64,000 nt of DNA from Corynebacterium terpenotabidum Y-11 (GCF_000418365.1 NC_021663.1:2046001-2110000), one strand, 5' to 3'; numbered from the stretch's first letter, positions 1 to 8,716 are shown. Made by a program: numbers and translations. The notes: generated from the letters alone by a model not told the origin.

Positions 1-263
1 AGAACCAGAAGTCCTTCGCCGAGGCGTCCTTCCCGCCGGTCCTCGCCTCCATCTACGACGACCAGGAACTCATCGAGCAGTTCCCGTACCTGCCGGCGCT
101 GAAGGTGTCCCTGGAGAACGCGAAGCCGCGACCGGTCTCCCCGAACTACGACCAGCTCACCAAGGCCGTCCAGGACAACGCCTACGCCGCGCTGAACGGT
201 ACCGTCGACGTCGAGACCGCCACCTCCGACATGGACGCCGCCATCCGCAACGTCACCGGATAG
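1..263 (+). CDS. tusE: Sugar ABC transporter substrate-binding protein, C-terminal end only (trehalose-type)
   Basis: The window opens inside this gene; the last 86 residues are readable in the frame starting at base 3 and end at TAG 261-263. The tail has the RPVSPNY...Q...Y.AL.G pattern seen near the C-terminus of family 1 maltose/trehalose-type extracellular binding proteins. It would capture sugar outside the membrane and deliver it to the two permeases encoded next. The tusE name rests on gene order (binding protein, two permeases, small membrane protein) recalled from the C. glutamicum trehalose uptake locus, not on ligand residues. A maltose-type system is the main alternative. The ATPase subunit is not in view. 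Confidence 0.6.
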   Translation, partial: NQKSFAEASFPPVLASIYDDQELIEQFPYLPALKVSLENAKPRPVSPNYDQLTKAVQDNAYAALNGTVDVETATSDMDAAIRNVTG

Positions 264-273
264 CAGTCCACCC

Positions 274-309
274 CGGCCCGCCCCCGACACCGTCGTCGGC
301 GGCGGGCCG
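274..309 (+). terminator. Hairpin between binding protein and permease genes
   Basis: The arms CGGCCCGCC (274-282) and GGCGGGCCG (301-309) can pair, with a further GAC/GTC pairing inside, and TTTCCGTCTTT follows. It lies just after the binding-protein stop and 63 bases before the next start. It could terminate partially, giving more binding protein than permease, as is common in ABC import operons. That role is inferred. Confidence 0.6.
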
Positions 310-372
310 TTTCCGTCTTTCCGGCCATCCTCTCCCCCACCCGCTCCCCCGGCTTTTGTAAGGTGGCTTCCC

Positions 373-1437
373 GTGAGAACCAAGAAGCGCGACTTCCGGG
401 CCGTCTGGCTCGTCGGCCCCAGCCTGGCGCTGCTGGCCGTCGTCATCGGCTACCCCATCCTGCGGGCGGTCTACCTCTCCTTCCAGGCGGACAAGCACCT
501 CGACGCATCCACCGGGATGTTCGTCGAAGGCGGCTTCGCCGGCTTCGACCACTACCTCTACTGGTTGACGCAGCGCTGCATGTCCCCCAACGGGACGGTC
601 GCCACCTGCGCCCCCGGCAACCTCGCCATGGACTTCTGGCCGGCATTGAAGATCACCCTCTTCTTCGTCGTCGTCACCGTGACCCTCGAGACGCTGCTGG
701 GACTGTGGATGGCCACGGTGATGAACCGGAGTTTCGCCGGACGCAGCCTGCTGCGCGCCGCCGTGCTGATCCCCTGGGCCATCCCCACCGCCGTCACCGC
801 GAAGCTGTGGCAGTTCATCTTCGCCCCCGACGGCATCATTAACGCGGTGACCGGTCTCGACATCGCCTGGACGACCGACCCCTGGGCCGCGCGATTCGCG
901 GTGATCATCGCCGATGTGTGGAAGACAGCCCCGTTCATGGCACTGCTCATCCTCGCCGGTCTGCAGATGGTGCCGCAGGGCGTCTACGAGGCCGCACGGG
1001 TCGACGGGGCGTCCCGCTGGGCCCAGTTCACGAAGATCACCCTGCCGCTGATCAAGCCGGCCCTCATGGTCGCCATCCTGTTCCGTACCCTCGATGCGCT
1101 GCGGATGTACGACCTTCCGGTCATCATGATCAGTTCCTCGTCGAACTCCCCGACCGCGGTGCTCAGTCAGCTGGTGATCTCCGACATGCAGGGCGGCAAC
1201 TTCAACTCGGCCTCAGCGATCTCCACCCTGATCTTCCTGCTCATCTTCGCGGTTGCCTTCATCATGGTGAAGTTCCTCGGCGCCGACGTCGCTGGCACGC
1301 AGAACTTGCCGGGCTCCGGGAAGACGAAGCGGTGGGCGTTGCGCAAGACCGGGACGGACCGTCCGGACGGACCGGGTGACGTACCGGTCGGCGCAGCAGC
1401 ACCATCATCCACCACGACCGAGGAGGCCACCCGATGA
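373..1437 (+). CDS. tusF: Sugar ABC transporter permease (TusF/SugA/MalF type)
   Basis: A 354-residue inner-membrane permease. It has an N-terminal membrane segment at about residues 13-36, then a periplasmic insert, then further membrane helices. The EAA loop that contacts the ATPase reads EAARVDGASRWAQF, typical of MalF-class permeases. The GTG start at 373 follows AAGGTGG. The C-terminal 50 residues after the last helix are a hydrophilic Gly/Pro/Thr-rich tail without known function. The stop overlaps the next gene by ATGA, so translation of the two permeases is probably coupled. Trehalose is the likeliest substrate from gene order; sugar specificity cannot be read from the permease. Confidence 0.8.
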   Translation: MRTKKRDFRAVWLVGPSLALLAVVIGYPILRAVYLSFQADKHLDASTGMFVEGGFAGFDHYLYWLTQRCMSPNGTVATCAPGNLAMDFWPALKITLFFVVVTVTLETLLGLWMATVMNRSFAGRSLLRAAVLIPWAIPTAVTAKLWQFIFAPDGIINAVTGLDIAWTTDPWAARFAVIIADVWKTAPFMALLILAGLQMVPQGVYEAARVDGASRWAQFTKITLPLIKPALMVAILFRTLDALRMYDLPVIMISSSSNSPTAVLSQLVISDMQGGNFNSASAISTLIFLLIFAVAFIMVKFLGADVAGTQNLPGSGKTKRWALRKTGTDRPDGPGDVPVGAAAPSSTTTEEATR

Positions 1438-2267
1438 ACCGCTCCGTGGCACGTACCGTCGGCGGCTACCTCGGCGTCATCGTCATCGTCGTCTGGGCCC
1501 TGGCACCCTTCTACTGGATGCTGGTCACCGCCTTCCGCGACAAGAAGTACACCTTCGACACCAACCCACTGCCCAGTCACCTCACCCTGGACAACTTCGC
1601 CGAGGCCCTCGCCACCGACAAGGGAAACAACTTCCTGCGGGCCATCGGCAACTCGCTGCTCATCGGCGCCGGCACCACCACCATCGCCCTGGCCGTCGGC
1701 GTGTTCACCGCCTACGCCCTGGCGCGGGTCGACTTCCGTGGGAAGGGTTTCGTCACCGGCATCATCCTCGCGGCGTCCATGTTCCCCGGGATCGCTCTGG
1801 TCACCCCACTGTTCCAGCTGTTCACCAACCTCGGCTGGATCGGTACCTACCAGGCCCTGATCATCCCGAACATCTCCTTCGTCCTGCCGTTGACGGTGTA
1901 CACGCTGACCTCGTTCTTCCGCGAACTGCCGTGGAAGCTGGAGGAGGCCGCCCGGGTGGACGGCGCGTCCCGCGGACTCGCCTTCCGCAAGGTGATCCTG
2001 CCGCTGGCGGCACCGGCGATGTTCACCACCGCCATCCTCGCCTTCATCAACACCTGGAACGAGTTCATGCTGGCCAAACAGCTATCCTCGACGCAGACGG
2101 AGCCGGTGACCGTGGCGATCGCCCGGTTCTCCGGGGCGAACGCCTACGAGTACCCCTACGCCGCGGTGATGGCCGCCGGTGCGCTGGTGACCGTCCCGCT
2201 GGTGATCATGGTGCTGGTCTTCCAGCGTCGGATCGTCGCCGGGCTCACCGCCGGCGGGCTGAAGTAG
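1434..2267 (+). CDS. tusG: Sugar ABC transporter permease (TusG/SugB/MalG type)
   Basis: A 277-residue second permease of the importer, normal length for MalG-class proteins. It has a first membrane helix at about residues 10-30, several more helices, and the cytoplasmic EAA loop EEAARVDGASRGLAF that docks on the ATPase. ATG overlaps the stop of the preceding permease (ATGA), indicating an operon and a heterodimeric membrane domain. The very short C-terminus ends in AGLTAGGLK, the usual MalG-type ending that reaches toward the ATPase dimer. Confidence 0.85.
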   Translation: MNRSVARTVGGYLGVIVIVVWALAPFYWMLVTAFRDKKYTFDTNPLPSHLTLDNFAEALATDKGNNFLRAIGNSLLIGAGTTTIALAVGVFTAYALARVDFRGKGFVTGIILAASMFPGIALVTPLFQLFTNLGWIGTYQALIIPNISFVLPLTVYTLTSFFRELPWKLEEAARVDGASRGLAFRKVILPLAAPAMFTTAILAFINTWNEFMLAKQLSSTQTEPVTVAIARFSGANAYEYPYAAVMAAGALVTVPLVIMVLVFQRRIVAGLTAGGLK

Positions 2268-2497
2268 TGGGGGCCGCGGGCTCCCCCGACCGGCTTCCGG
2301 CCTCCGAGTACCGGCGGCGCCGGATGATGTGGGAGTCCGTCCTCGGATTCCTCGCGGTGTTCGACGTTCTCGCGCTGATCCAGGCCGTGATCAACCTCTT
2401 CGGCGATGCCGAGCTCTGGCCGTCACTGCTGCTGCTCGTCCTCCTGCTGCTGACCTGGGCTGCCTACCGGCAGTGGCAGAAGTACGGGAACGGCTGA
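2267..2497 (+). CDS. Small membrane protein at the end of the sugar transporter operon
   Basis: A 76-residue product if it starts at GTG 2267, which overlaps the preceding TAG. ATG 2324 would give 57 residues and is equally possible; neither has a clear Shine-Dalgarno. Two hydrophobic stretches (around WESVLGFLAVFDVLALIQAVI and PSLLLLVLLLLTWAAY) predict two membrane helices. As I recall, C. glutamicum carries a similarly placed small gene (cg0830 region) after tusG. Function is unknown; an accessory role for the transporter is a guess from position. Confidence 0.55.
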   Translation: MGAAGSPDRLPASEYRRRRMMWESVLGFLAVFDVLALIQAVINLFGDAELWPSLLLLVLLLLTWAAYRQWQKYGNG

Positions 2498-2504
2498 CCG
2501 GCAC

Positions 2505-3530
2505 TCACGCCCGGCCGATGAGGCGGTGGATCGTCAGCGCCACATACTCCCGCAGGTAGGAGGCCGGAATCGCCGGCTTCGGCGTCGGTGCCCCCAGGAC
2601 CACCGCGCGGAATGGCACACCGTTGTCACCCCGCTCCGCCTCCAGCATTGCCACGATCCGCTCGGTGCGCAGCACATGGAAGTCCGAGGTGCACACCACC
2701 ACGAACGGGTTCCGCACCCCCCGCTGCTGGAGCAGGTCGAGACTGAAGTGCAGGTTCTCCGTTGTGTCTGTCGCCTGATCCTCCTCCAGCACCGCACCAC
2801 GCGGGAATCCCCGGGACGCCAGATAGCGGTGCATCGCCTCCGCCTCGGGACACGGCTCATCAGCGCCGCGTCCCCCCGAGACGATGAGCGGGGTGCTGCT
2901 GGCCGGACGGTGCCGGGTGATCGTCTGCCACGCCGCAGCTCCCCGGTCCAACCGGCACGCCAGCAGATCGCTGACCCGGTCATTGACGAGGCCTGCACCC
3001 AGGACGATGACGGCGTCCGCCCGGTCCGGGGTACGTCGTCGCCGTCCCGCACCGACATCACGGAGGAAACGGATCATCGACCCCACCGCCGTCAGCCACA
3101 GCAGCAGGCCGGCGGAACCGATGACGACCAGGGAGAACCGGCTGTCGTCCCCGCCGTCACCGATATGCCGCACCGCCTGCAGGACCGTCACCACCGCCCC
3201 GGCCCCCAGGCTGAGCAGTTCCGCCGCGGCCACGACCGTGGACAGGTGGAACCAGCCACGACCGTCGACCCCAGGCAGGGCGTCCCCCATCCACCGGGCG
3301 GTCAGCCAGCCGACGAGCACCACGACCGCCTGGGCCAGGCCGAACGTCAGCCACATCCAACCGGCGAAACCCGCACCGGCCGCGGCGACCAGCAGCCAGC
3401 CCCACATCAGCAGGCCGACGGCACCGACGAGCAGTCCGTTGCCCGCCCAGCGGGACCGGGCCTTCACCGACCAGGCGGTGACTGCCACGGCAATGACCAG
3501 CAGCAGCGTGACGACAACGAGGACCGACAT
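2505..3530 (-). CDS. DUF218/YdcF-ElyC-SanA family membrane protein
   Basis: A 341-residue protein. The N-terminal ~150 residues hold about five hydrophobic helices. The C-terminal part is a DUF218 domain with ADAVIVLGAGLVND, IVSGGRGADEP, the acidic EAEAM helix and CTSDFHVLRT. DUF218 proteins include ElyC, SanA and YdcF; several affect the envelope or lipid carriers, but the biochemistry is poorly defined. The gene starts 10 bases after purE stops and is probably cotranscribed with purK-purE, though no purine link is known. Start ATG at 3530. Confidence 0.8.
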   Translation of the reverse strand: MSVLVVVTLLLVIAVAVTAWSVKARSRWAGNGLLVGAVGLLMWGWLLVAAAGAGFAGWMWLTFGLAQAVVVLVGWLTARWMGDALPGVDGRGWFHLSTVVAAAELLSLGAGAVVTVLQAVRHIGDGGDDSRFSLVVIGSAGLLLWLTAVGSMIRFLRDVGAGRRRRTPDRADAVIVLGAGLVNDRVSDLLACRLDRGAAAWQTITRHRPASSTPLIVSGGRGADEPCPEAEAMHRYLASRGFPRGAVLEEDQATDTTENLHFSLDLLQQRGVRNPFVVVCTSDFHVLRTERIVAMLEAERGDNGVPFRAVVLGAPTPKPAIPASYLREYVALTIHRLIGRA

Positions 3531-3540
3531 CGGGCGGCTG

Positions 3541-4053
3541 CTACTCCCCCATGAGCTTCTGCTTGAGTGCCAGGTCCTTGGCGAGCACCTCGTCGCGCAT
3601 TGACTCCTGGTAGGCGACCATCCGCTCCATCAGCTCGGGGGACGCCACACTGAGCGTCCGCACCGCCAGCAGCCCGGCGTTCTTCGCCCCGTCGATGGAC
3701 ACGGTCGCGGTCGGCACGCCGGCCGGCATCTGCACGATCGACAGCAGCGAATCCAGGCCGTCGAGGTTCTTCAGCGACCGGGGGATACCGATCACCGGCA
3801 GCGGGGTGGCCGCGGCGACCATACCGGGCAGGTGGGCGGCACCGCCGGCACAGGCGATGATGACCTTGATACCGCGGGTGTGCGCCTCCCGGGCGTAGTC
3901 GAGCATCCGCTCCGGGGTGCGGTGCGCGGAGACCACACCGATCTCCATCGGCACCCCGAAGTCAGCGAGGACCTGCGCGGCAGGCTCCACGGTGGGCCAG
4001 TCGGAGTCCGACCCCATGACAATGCCGACGAGCGGTCCGGTGATATCAGTCAT
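3541..4053 (-). CDS. purE: N5-carboxyaminoimidazole ribonucleotide mutase
   Basis: A 170-residue class I PurE that converts N5-CAIR to CAIR in de novo purine synthesis. It has [12 protein letters not shown] near the N-terminus, the SAHRTP motif with the catalytic His, and [23 protein letters not shown]. Length is normal. ATG directly follows the TAA of purK (TAAATG), so the two are cotranscribed. Presence of purK means bicarbonate and ATP are used, as in most bacteria. Confidence 0.96.
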   Translation of the reverse strand: MTDITGPLVGIVMGSDSDWPTVEPAAQVLADFGVPMEIGVVSAHRTPERMLDYAREAHTRGIKVIIACAGGAAHLPGMVAAATPLPVIGIPRSLKNLDGLDSLLSIVQMPAGVPTATVSIDGAKNAGLLAVRTLSVASPELMERMVAYQESMRDEVLAKDLALKQKLMGE

Positions 4054-5313
4054 TTACTGGTCCTTCCAGGTGGCGGTGACGAGGTAGTCGGAGGCGAGCT
4101 GGGCGTCCCTGCGCAGGGCGGCGACGTTCTCGTCCGTCGCCGCCGCACCGCACGGCAACGACATGTTGACGTGGCCGATCTTGCGGCGGGGACGCCAGTC
4201 CTTGCCGTAGAGGTGGATCTTCGCCGTCGGGAACCGACGCCACACCTCGTCCATCCGCGCCGACATCGCCTGCTCCGGATCAGCGTCCGCGTCGCCGAGC
4301 ACATTGGCCATCACCGTGGTGGTAGAGGTCAGTGCGGTCGATCCCAGCGGCCGGTCGAGCACCGCCCGCAGATGCTGCTCGAACTGACTGGTCACACAGC
4401 CGTCCTGCGTCCAGTGACCGGTATTGTGCGGACGCATCGCCAACTCATTGACGATGATCTCCGGCTCCCCGGCCTCGTCGACCGTTTCGAAAAGTTCCAC
4501 GGCGAGGACCCCGGTCACCCCGAGTTCCTCGGCGACGTCGCGGGCCAGCGTGTGCGCCTTCGCCACGGCGTGGGCCTGACCCCCGGTGGCCGCCGGTGCC
4601 GGGGCCACGGCCAAATAGCAGATACCGTCGGCCTGGACGGATTCCACGACCGGCCACGACGCGATCTCCCCCGACGGGGTGCGGGCCACCATCGCCGACA
4701 GTTCGCGGACCAGGGTGACCTTCTTCTCCGCCATCAGCGGCACATCCCGGTCCAGCAGCTCGGCGACCAGTTCCGCGGTCTCCGACCTCGACGAGGGGAA
4801 CCACACGCCCTTGCCGTCATAGCCGCCCCGACGGGCCTTGAGACAGACCGCGCCGGCGGTGGCATCCCAGAACCCCTCGGCGTCCGCCACGGAGAGGATC
4901 TCGGCGAACGGCGGGACCGGCGCACCGATCTCCCGCATCTTCTTCCGCATCACCAGCTTGTCCTGCGCATTGATCAGCGCCGACGGCTGCGGCTGCACGT
5001 TCACCCCGTCGGCGATGAGACCCTCGAGGAAGGCGTTGGGGACATGCTCATGGTCGAAGGTGACGGCGTCCGCCCCGGCGCTGACGGCCCGGACGACATC
5101 CTCGTCCGTGTACTCCCCCAGCCACACATCGGCGGTGGCCTGGGCGGCGGAGGCCGCACCGGAACCTGCCAGCAGCCGGACCGTGAGGCCCAGTTCGATG
5201 CCGGACTGCTGCATCATCCGGGCCAGCTGGCCGTCACCGATCACGGTGACCAGCGGCATTCCGGGGGCGTGGGCGTCGGGACGGGCGAGGTGGAGGTCAG
5301 GTTCGCTACTCAC
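4054..5313 (-). CDS. purK: N5-carboxyaminoimidazole ribonucleotide synthase
   Basis: An ATP-grasp enzyme that carboxylates AIR at N5 using ATP and bicarbonate, supplying PurE. The N-terminal GDGQLARMM dinucleotide-type loop, CLKARRGGYDGKG ATP-binding region and NELAMRPHNTGHWTQDG block are diagnostic. With GTG 5313 the product is 419 residues. The alternative ATG 5259 (beginning MPLVTVIGDG) gives 401 and is closer to the conserved domain. I chose GTG because a TATACT hexamer lies exactly 7 nt upstream, fitting a leaderless message. The reading frame stays open upstream into the PH-domain gene, so length alone does not set the start. Confidence 0.9.
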   Translation of the reverse strand: MSSEPDLHLARPDAHAPGMPLVTVIGDGQLARMMQQSGIELGLTVRLLAGSGAASAAQATADVWLGEYTDEDVVRAVSAGADAVTFDHEHVPNAFLEGLIADGVNVQPQPSALINAQDKLVMRKKMREIGAPVPPFAEILSVADAEGFWDATAGAVCLKARRGGYDGKGVWFPSSRSETAELVAELLDRDVPLMAEKKVTLVRELSAMVARTPSGEIASWPVVESVQADGICYLAVAPAPAATGGQAHAVAKAHTLARDVAEELGVTGVLAVELFETVDEAGEPEIIVNELAMRPHNTGHWTQDGCVTSQFEQHLRAVLDRPLGSTALTSTTTVMANVLGDADADPEQAMSARMDEVWRRFPTAKIHLYGKDWRPRRKIGHVNMSLPCGAAATDENVAALRRDAQLASDYLVTATWKDQ

Positions 5314-5318
5314 CCGCG

Positions 5319-5897
5319 TCAGTATACCGGCCGCGGTCCCGGCGGCAGCCGGGGATCGTACCTGGGCACACTCCGCTCGCTGAGCATCGCCGCGAACTGC
5401 GCGGCATAGGGCACGTCCGTCAGCCGGACCGGTGCCCGGTAGCCACGCGCCCACACGCTGACCGTGCCCCGGTGCTGACTGACCTCCACCACCTGGTCCA
5501 GCGGGATCTCGGCGATCCGGGACCGCCACTGCCCCGAGGCGGTGATCAGCCGCCGGTCGGTGAGGATCATCCGGGACCGCTGCCGGAACACCAGGTGCCG
5601 CAGGCACCGACGCCAGGCGACGATCACCCACAGCACCAGCAGCAGACGACGGACCCACAGGGCGGCGGTTACCGCGGCGTCCACCCCGGGGACCGCGGGA
5701 ATGTCGGTGAGACGGTCCGGCGCCACACCGGCGGCGTCCACCGCCGCGTCCACGAGATAGGTGTCGAGGAGTCCGATGAGCAGCCACACCACCCCGGTGG
5801 CCAGGATCAGTTCCAGCACCGGGAAGAGGACGCTACGGCGCGACGGACTGAGTTCGGCGAGGATCACCTCGCCGCGGTCGAAGCGGATCTTCGGCAC
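5319..5897 (-). CDS. PH-domain (bPH2-like) membrane protein
   Basis: A 192-residue protein starting at GTG 5897, nine bases after birA. There are two hydrophobic segments (about residues 22-45 and 82-100) and a C-terminal bacterial PH-like domain with the typical RQRSRMILTDRRLI strand and a DQVVEVSQ segment. Such proteins occur in many actinobacteria; their role is unknown, possibly membrane-associated scaffolding. As I recall, corynebacteria keep a PH-domain gene between birA and purK. Its 3' end carries the purK promoter. Confidence 0.75.
   Translation of the reverse strand: MPKIRFDRGEVILAELSPSRRSVLFPVLELILATGVVWLLIGLLDTYLVDAAVDAAGVAPDRLTDIPAVPGVDAAVTAALWVRRLLLVLWVIVAWRRCLRHLVFRQRSRMILTDRRLITASGQWRSRIAEIPLDQVVEVSQHRGTVSVWARGYRAPVRLTDVPYAAQFAAMLSERSVPRYDPRLPPGPRPVY
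5321..5326 (-). promoter_or_regulatory. -10 element for purK (leaderless)
   Basis: On the minus strand TATACT is followed by 7 nt and then GTG. It lies within the last codons of the upstream PH-domain gene, so purK-purE have their own promoter inside the birA operon. Confidence 0.6.
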
Positions 5898-5906
5898 AGC
5901 GACCGC

Positions 5907-6800
5907 TCAGTTCCCGCTCGGCCGCAGATGCACGACGTCACCGGCGGTGACGGTGTGCCGTTCCCCGTCGGCCGCCTCGATGACCAGTTCCCCGCGCGGT
6001 CCCAGATCCACGGCGGTCCCGTGCAGGTCCTGCCCACCAGGCAGTTCTGCCCGCACCCGGGTCCCGAGGGTCGAGCACAGGTCCCGGTAGCGGTCACGGA
6101 CACCGCGCGCGACATCCCCGCCGGTACGCCAGGCATCCGTCACCTCGACCAGGTGACGCAGCAACGTCGCGGTGACCTGCTCACGGGCTGCCACGTCCGG
6201 AATCGGCACGCCCTCCATGACCAGGGAGGTCGCCCCGGGCAGCCCGGCGTCCCCGAACTCCTCGGCGGTCATCGAGAGGTTCAGCCCGATGCCCGGCACG
6301 ATCGCCGGCGGATCGATACTCGCCGCCTCGACGAGGATGCCGGCCAGTTTGCGCACCTGCCCGTCACGCTCGACCTGCAGGTCATTCGGCCACTTCAGGA
6401 CGGCCGGGGCACCGAGTTCCCGGACCGCCTCGGCGACGGCGACCCCGATGAACAACGGCAGTTCCCCGAGCCGGTCCAGGTCCACGGACTGCGGCGCAAT
6501 GACCATCGAACAGATGAACTGGGACCCGGCCGGGGCGCTCCACGGCCGCCCCATCCTGCCCCGCCCGGCGACCTGCTCCTCGCTGAGCAGGACGCTACGG
6601 TCGACGATGTTCCCGGCGCCGATCCTCGCGGAGAGGTCGGCGTTGGTCGACCCGGTGGACGGCACATGGTCCACAGCCACCCCCCGAACGCCTGCGGCAC
6701 GGAGCAGGTCGGCGACCCGTGCCGGGTCGATCGGGGAACGGGAGACGGCGGGATCGACAGCGGGATCGGTGGTGTCAGAGGCGGCGGAGACGTCGGTCAT
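5907..6800 (-). CDS. birA: Biotin-[acetyl-CoA carboxylase] ligase
   Basis: A 297-residue ligase that activates biotin with ATP and attaches it to the carboxylase biotin domain. The catalytic core includes STNADL, the GRGRMGRPW biotinyl-AMP loop, LKWPNDL and KLAGILVE, followed by a C-terminal SH3-like domain. There is no N-terminal helix-turn-helix, so this is a monofunctional ligase, not a BirA-type repressor. The first ~25 residues are an acidic low-complexity leader. The gene is divergent from accD with a 48-base gap and lies close to accBC, its likely substrate. TACTCT sits 7 nt before the ATG. Confidence 0.94.
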   Translation of the reverse strand: MTDVSAASDTTDPAVDPAVSRSPIDPARVADLLRAAGVRGVAVDHVPSTGSTNADLSARIGAGNIVDRSVLLSEEQVAGRGRMGRPWSAPAGSQFICSMVIAPQSVDLDRLGELPLFIGVAVAEAVRELGAPAVLKWPNDLQVERDGQVRKLAGILVEAASIDPPAIVPGIGLNLSMTAEEFGDAGLPGATSLVMEGVPIPDVAAREQVTATLLRHLVEVTDAWRTGGDVARGVRDRYRDLCSTLGTRVRAELPGGQDLHGTAVDLGPRGELVIEAADGERHTVTAGDVVHLRPSGN

Positions 6801-6807
6801 GCCCACC

Positions 6808-6841
6808 AGAGTAACGGCGGGGACCGAACTTCTCTTAGACT
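6808..6841. promoter_or_regulatory. Back-to-back -10 elements of birA and accD
   Basis: Minus strand: TACTCT (6813-6808), 7 nt, ATG of birA. Plus strand: TAGACT (6836-6841), 7 nt, ATG of accD. Both genes would give leaderless mRNAs from one 48-base divergent region, so their -35 regions must overlap each other. Confidence 0.6.
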
Positions 6842-6848
6842 GTCCTCC

Positions 6849-8438
6849 ATGACTGCTTCCACCCCTGCTTCGACCGAGGCTGACCTGTCGACAACTGTCG
6901 GCAAGCTGCAGGACCTGCGCCACCGTCTCGCCGAGACCCTCGCCCCCGCCGGGGAGGCCGCCGTCGACGGCGTCCACGATGCGGGTCGACTGACCGCCCG
7001 AGAGCGAGTCACCGCCCTGCTCGACGAGGGCAGTTTCGTCGAGATCGACGCGCTGGCACGGCACCGGGCAACCTCCTTCAACCTGGACCGGAGCCATCCG
7101 GTCACCGACGGCGTGGTCACCGGTTACGGCACCGTCGACGGCCGACAGGTCTGCGTCTTCTCGCAGGACGCCACCGTCTTCGACGGCACCGTCGGCGAGA
7201 CCCACGGCGAGAAGCTGGTGAAGGTGATGGAGCTGGCCGAACGGGCCGGGGTGCCGCTGGTCGGCATCCACGACTCGACCGGCGCCCGGGTGAAGGAGGG
7301 GGTCGTCTCCCTCGGCACGGCCGCACGGCTGTACCGGCTGCGGTCGCGGCTGTCCGGGGTGGTCCCGCAGATCTCGGTCATCGCCGGTCCGACCGCCGGC
7401 ACCGAGGCCCACCAGCCTGCCCTGGCGGATGTGGTCATCGCGGTGGAGGGCGCCCAGTTGTTCCTCACCGACCCGGAGATCACCCGCAGCATCGTCGGGG
7501 CCGAGGTCACTGCCGAGGAACTCGGCGGTGCGGCTGTCCTGGCCGCCAACGGAACCTCTCACCTCACCGCCGCCGACGAGACCGCGGCGCTGGCCCTGGT
7601 CCGTGACGTGCTGTCCCAGTTGCCGTCGAACAACCGCGCACTGGCCCCGGAGACCGCCCCCATCGCCGTCGAGGGAACCGGCACGCTCGATACCGTGGTC
7701 CCGGATTCCCCGTTGGCCGGCTACGACATGGCCGACGTCCTCGCCGGTGTCGTGGATCCCGGCAGTCTGCTGGAACTGTCCGCCGACCACGCGGGCAACA
7801 TCATCACCGCCTTCGCCCGGATCACGGGGCGCGCCGTGGGCGTGGTCGCCAGCCAGCCGCTGGTCCTCGCCGGCGCGATGGACGCCGCCGCCGCTGCCAA
7901 GGCCGCCCGCTTTGTGCGGATGTGCGACGCCTTCAACATTCCGCTGGTGTTCTTCGTCGACTCCCCCGGGTTCATGCCCGGCGCCCAGGAGGAGCAGGCC
8001 GGGCTGGTGCGCCGCTCCGCCGCCCTGTTCTCCGCCGTCGCCGACGCTTCCGTCGGGATACTGACCGTGGTGGTGCGCAAGGCCTTCGGATCCTCCTACA
8101 TCGCCCTGGGCTCGAAGAACATGGGCGCGGACCTGGTCCTGGCCTGGCCGAGCGCCCAGATCTCCCATGCGGACGCCGCGAACACGGTCACCGCCGTCCA
8201 CGCGGACACTCTCGCCAAGGCCGCCCGGAAGCGCAAGGACGTCGTCGCCCTGCGCACCCAGCTCACCGAGGAGATCGAGGATTCACTGATCACCCCGTAT
8301 GCGGCGGCGTCCCGCGGCTACGTCGACGCGGTCATCGTCCCTTCGGAGACCCGCGCCCGGCTCGCCGACGGTCTGGCCCTGCTGGAGCGCAAGGTCATCC
8401 CCGTTCCGGAACGCAAGCACGACAACCTGCCGCTGTGA
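6849..8438 (+). CDS. accD: Acyl-CoA carboxylase beta (carboxyltransferase) subunit, DtsR/AccD family
   Basis: A 529-residue carboxyltransferase that moves CO2 from carboxybiotin (on AccBC) to an acyl-CoA, for fatty or mycolic acid synthesis. The N-terminal carboxyltransferase half has GRLTARERV, VFSQDATVFDGTVGETH and SVIAGPTAGTEAH. The C-terminal half has FFVDSPGFMPGAQEEQAG, VRKAFGSSYIALGSK and LAWPSAQI. It ends ERKHDNLPL, a DtsR-like ending. The usual glycine-rich GAGARI.(D/E)G loop reads DSTGARVKEG, and the first oxyanion region GPTAGT differs from the common GxCAGG. It may therefore use a substrate other than acetyl- or propionyl-CoA, perhaps resembling DtsR2. Only one dtsR-type gene is here; I recall two in tandem in C. 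glutamicum. Confidence 0.9.
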   Translation: MTASTPASTEADLSTTVGKLQDLRHRLAETLAPAGEAAVDGVHDAGRLTARERVTALLDEGSFVEIDALARHRATSFNLDRSHPVTDGVVTGYGTVDGRQVCVFSQDATVFDGTVGETHGEKLVKVMELAERAGVPLVGIHDSTGARVKEGVVSLGTAARLYRLRSRLSGVVPQISVIAGPTAGTEAHQPALADVVIAVEGAQLFLTDPEITRSIVGAEVTAEELGGAAVLAANGTSHLTAADETAALALVRDVLSQLPSNNRALAPETAPIAVEGTGTLDTVVPDSPLAGYDMADVLAGVVDPGSLLELSADHAGNIITAFARITGRAVGVVASQPLVLAGAMDAAAAAKAARFVRMCDAFNIPLVFFVDSPGFMPGAQEEQAGLVRRSAALFSAVADASVGILTVVVRKAFGSSYIALGSKNMGADLVLAWPSAQISHADAANTVTAVHADTLAKAARKRKDVVALRTQLTEEIEDSLITPYAAASRGYVDAVIVPSETRARLADGLALLERKVIPVPERKHDNLPL

Positions 8439-8716
8439 GTGAGACGATGACCGAGAAGACTGAGAACACCGAGAACACCACCATCCCCGTGACTGTCCTC
8501 GGCGGCCTGCCCGCCGACGTCGGCGAGGCGGTGACCGCACAGGTCACCGACGCGATCTCCGCCGCCCTGGCAGTGGTCGTGGCGGAGACTTCCGCGTCGG
8601 CCCGGTACTCTGACCCGCGGGCGGCCCTGCGTCGGCACCCCCGCGGCACCTGGGGTGTGCCGGGGGCCGGGTCGCGTTGGCAGACCGTGTTCAGCCCGAC
8701 GGGTTTCCGTGGCTGA
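8435..8716 (+). CDS. accE: Acyl-CoA carboxylase epsilon subunit-like small protein
   Basis: A 93-residue protein directly after accD, its GTG start overlapping the accD stop (GTGA); ATG 8447 would remove four residues. After a Thr/Glu-rich leader it has TVLGGLPADVGEAVTAQVTDAISA, then DPRAALRRHPRGTWGVPG. This arrangement (short beta-alpha segment, variable linker, basic stretch, GxW near the end) fits the actinobacterial AccE family, which stabilises the alpha-beta carboxylase complex. The similarity is weak in sequence; position between accD and maf is the stronger argument. Confidence 0.7.
   Translation: MSETMTEKTENTENTTIPVTVLGGLPADVGEAVTAQVTDAISAALAVVVAETSASARYSDPRAALRRHPRGTWGVPGAGSRWQTVFSPTGFRG

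Noticed and set aside
5472..6848. Plus-strand frame leading into accD from 5472
   Set aside because: The upstream part is antisense to the PH-domain gene and birA; accD begins at ATG 6849 behind TAGACT.
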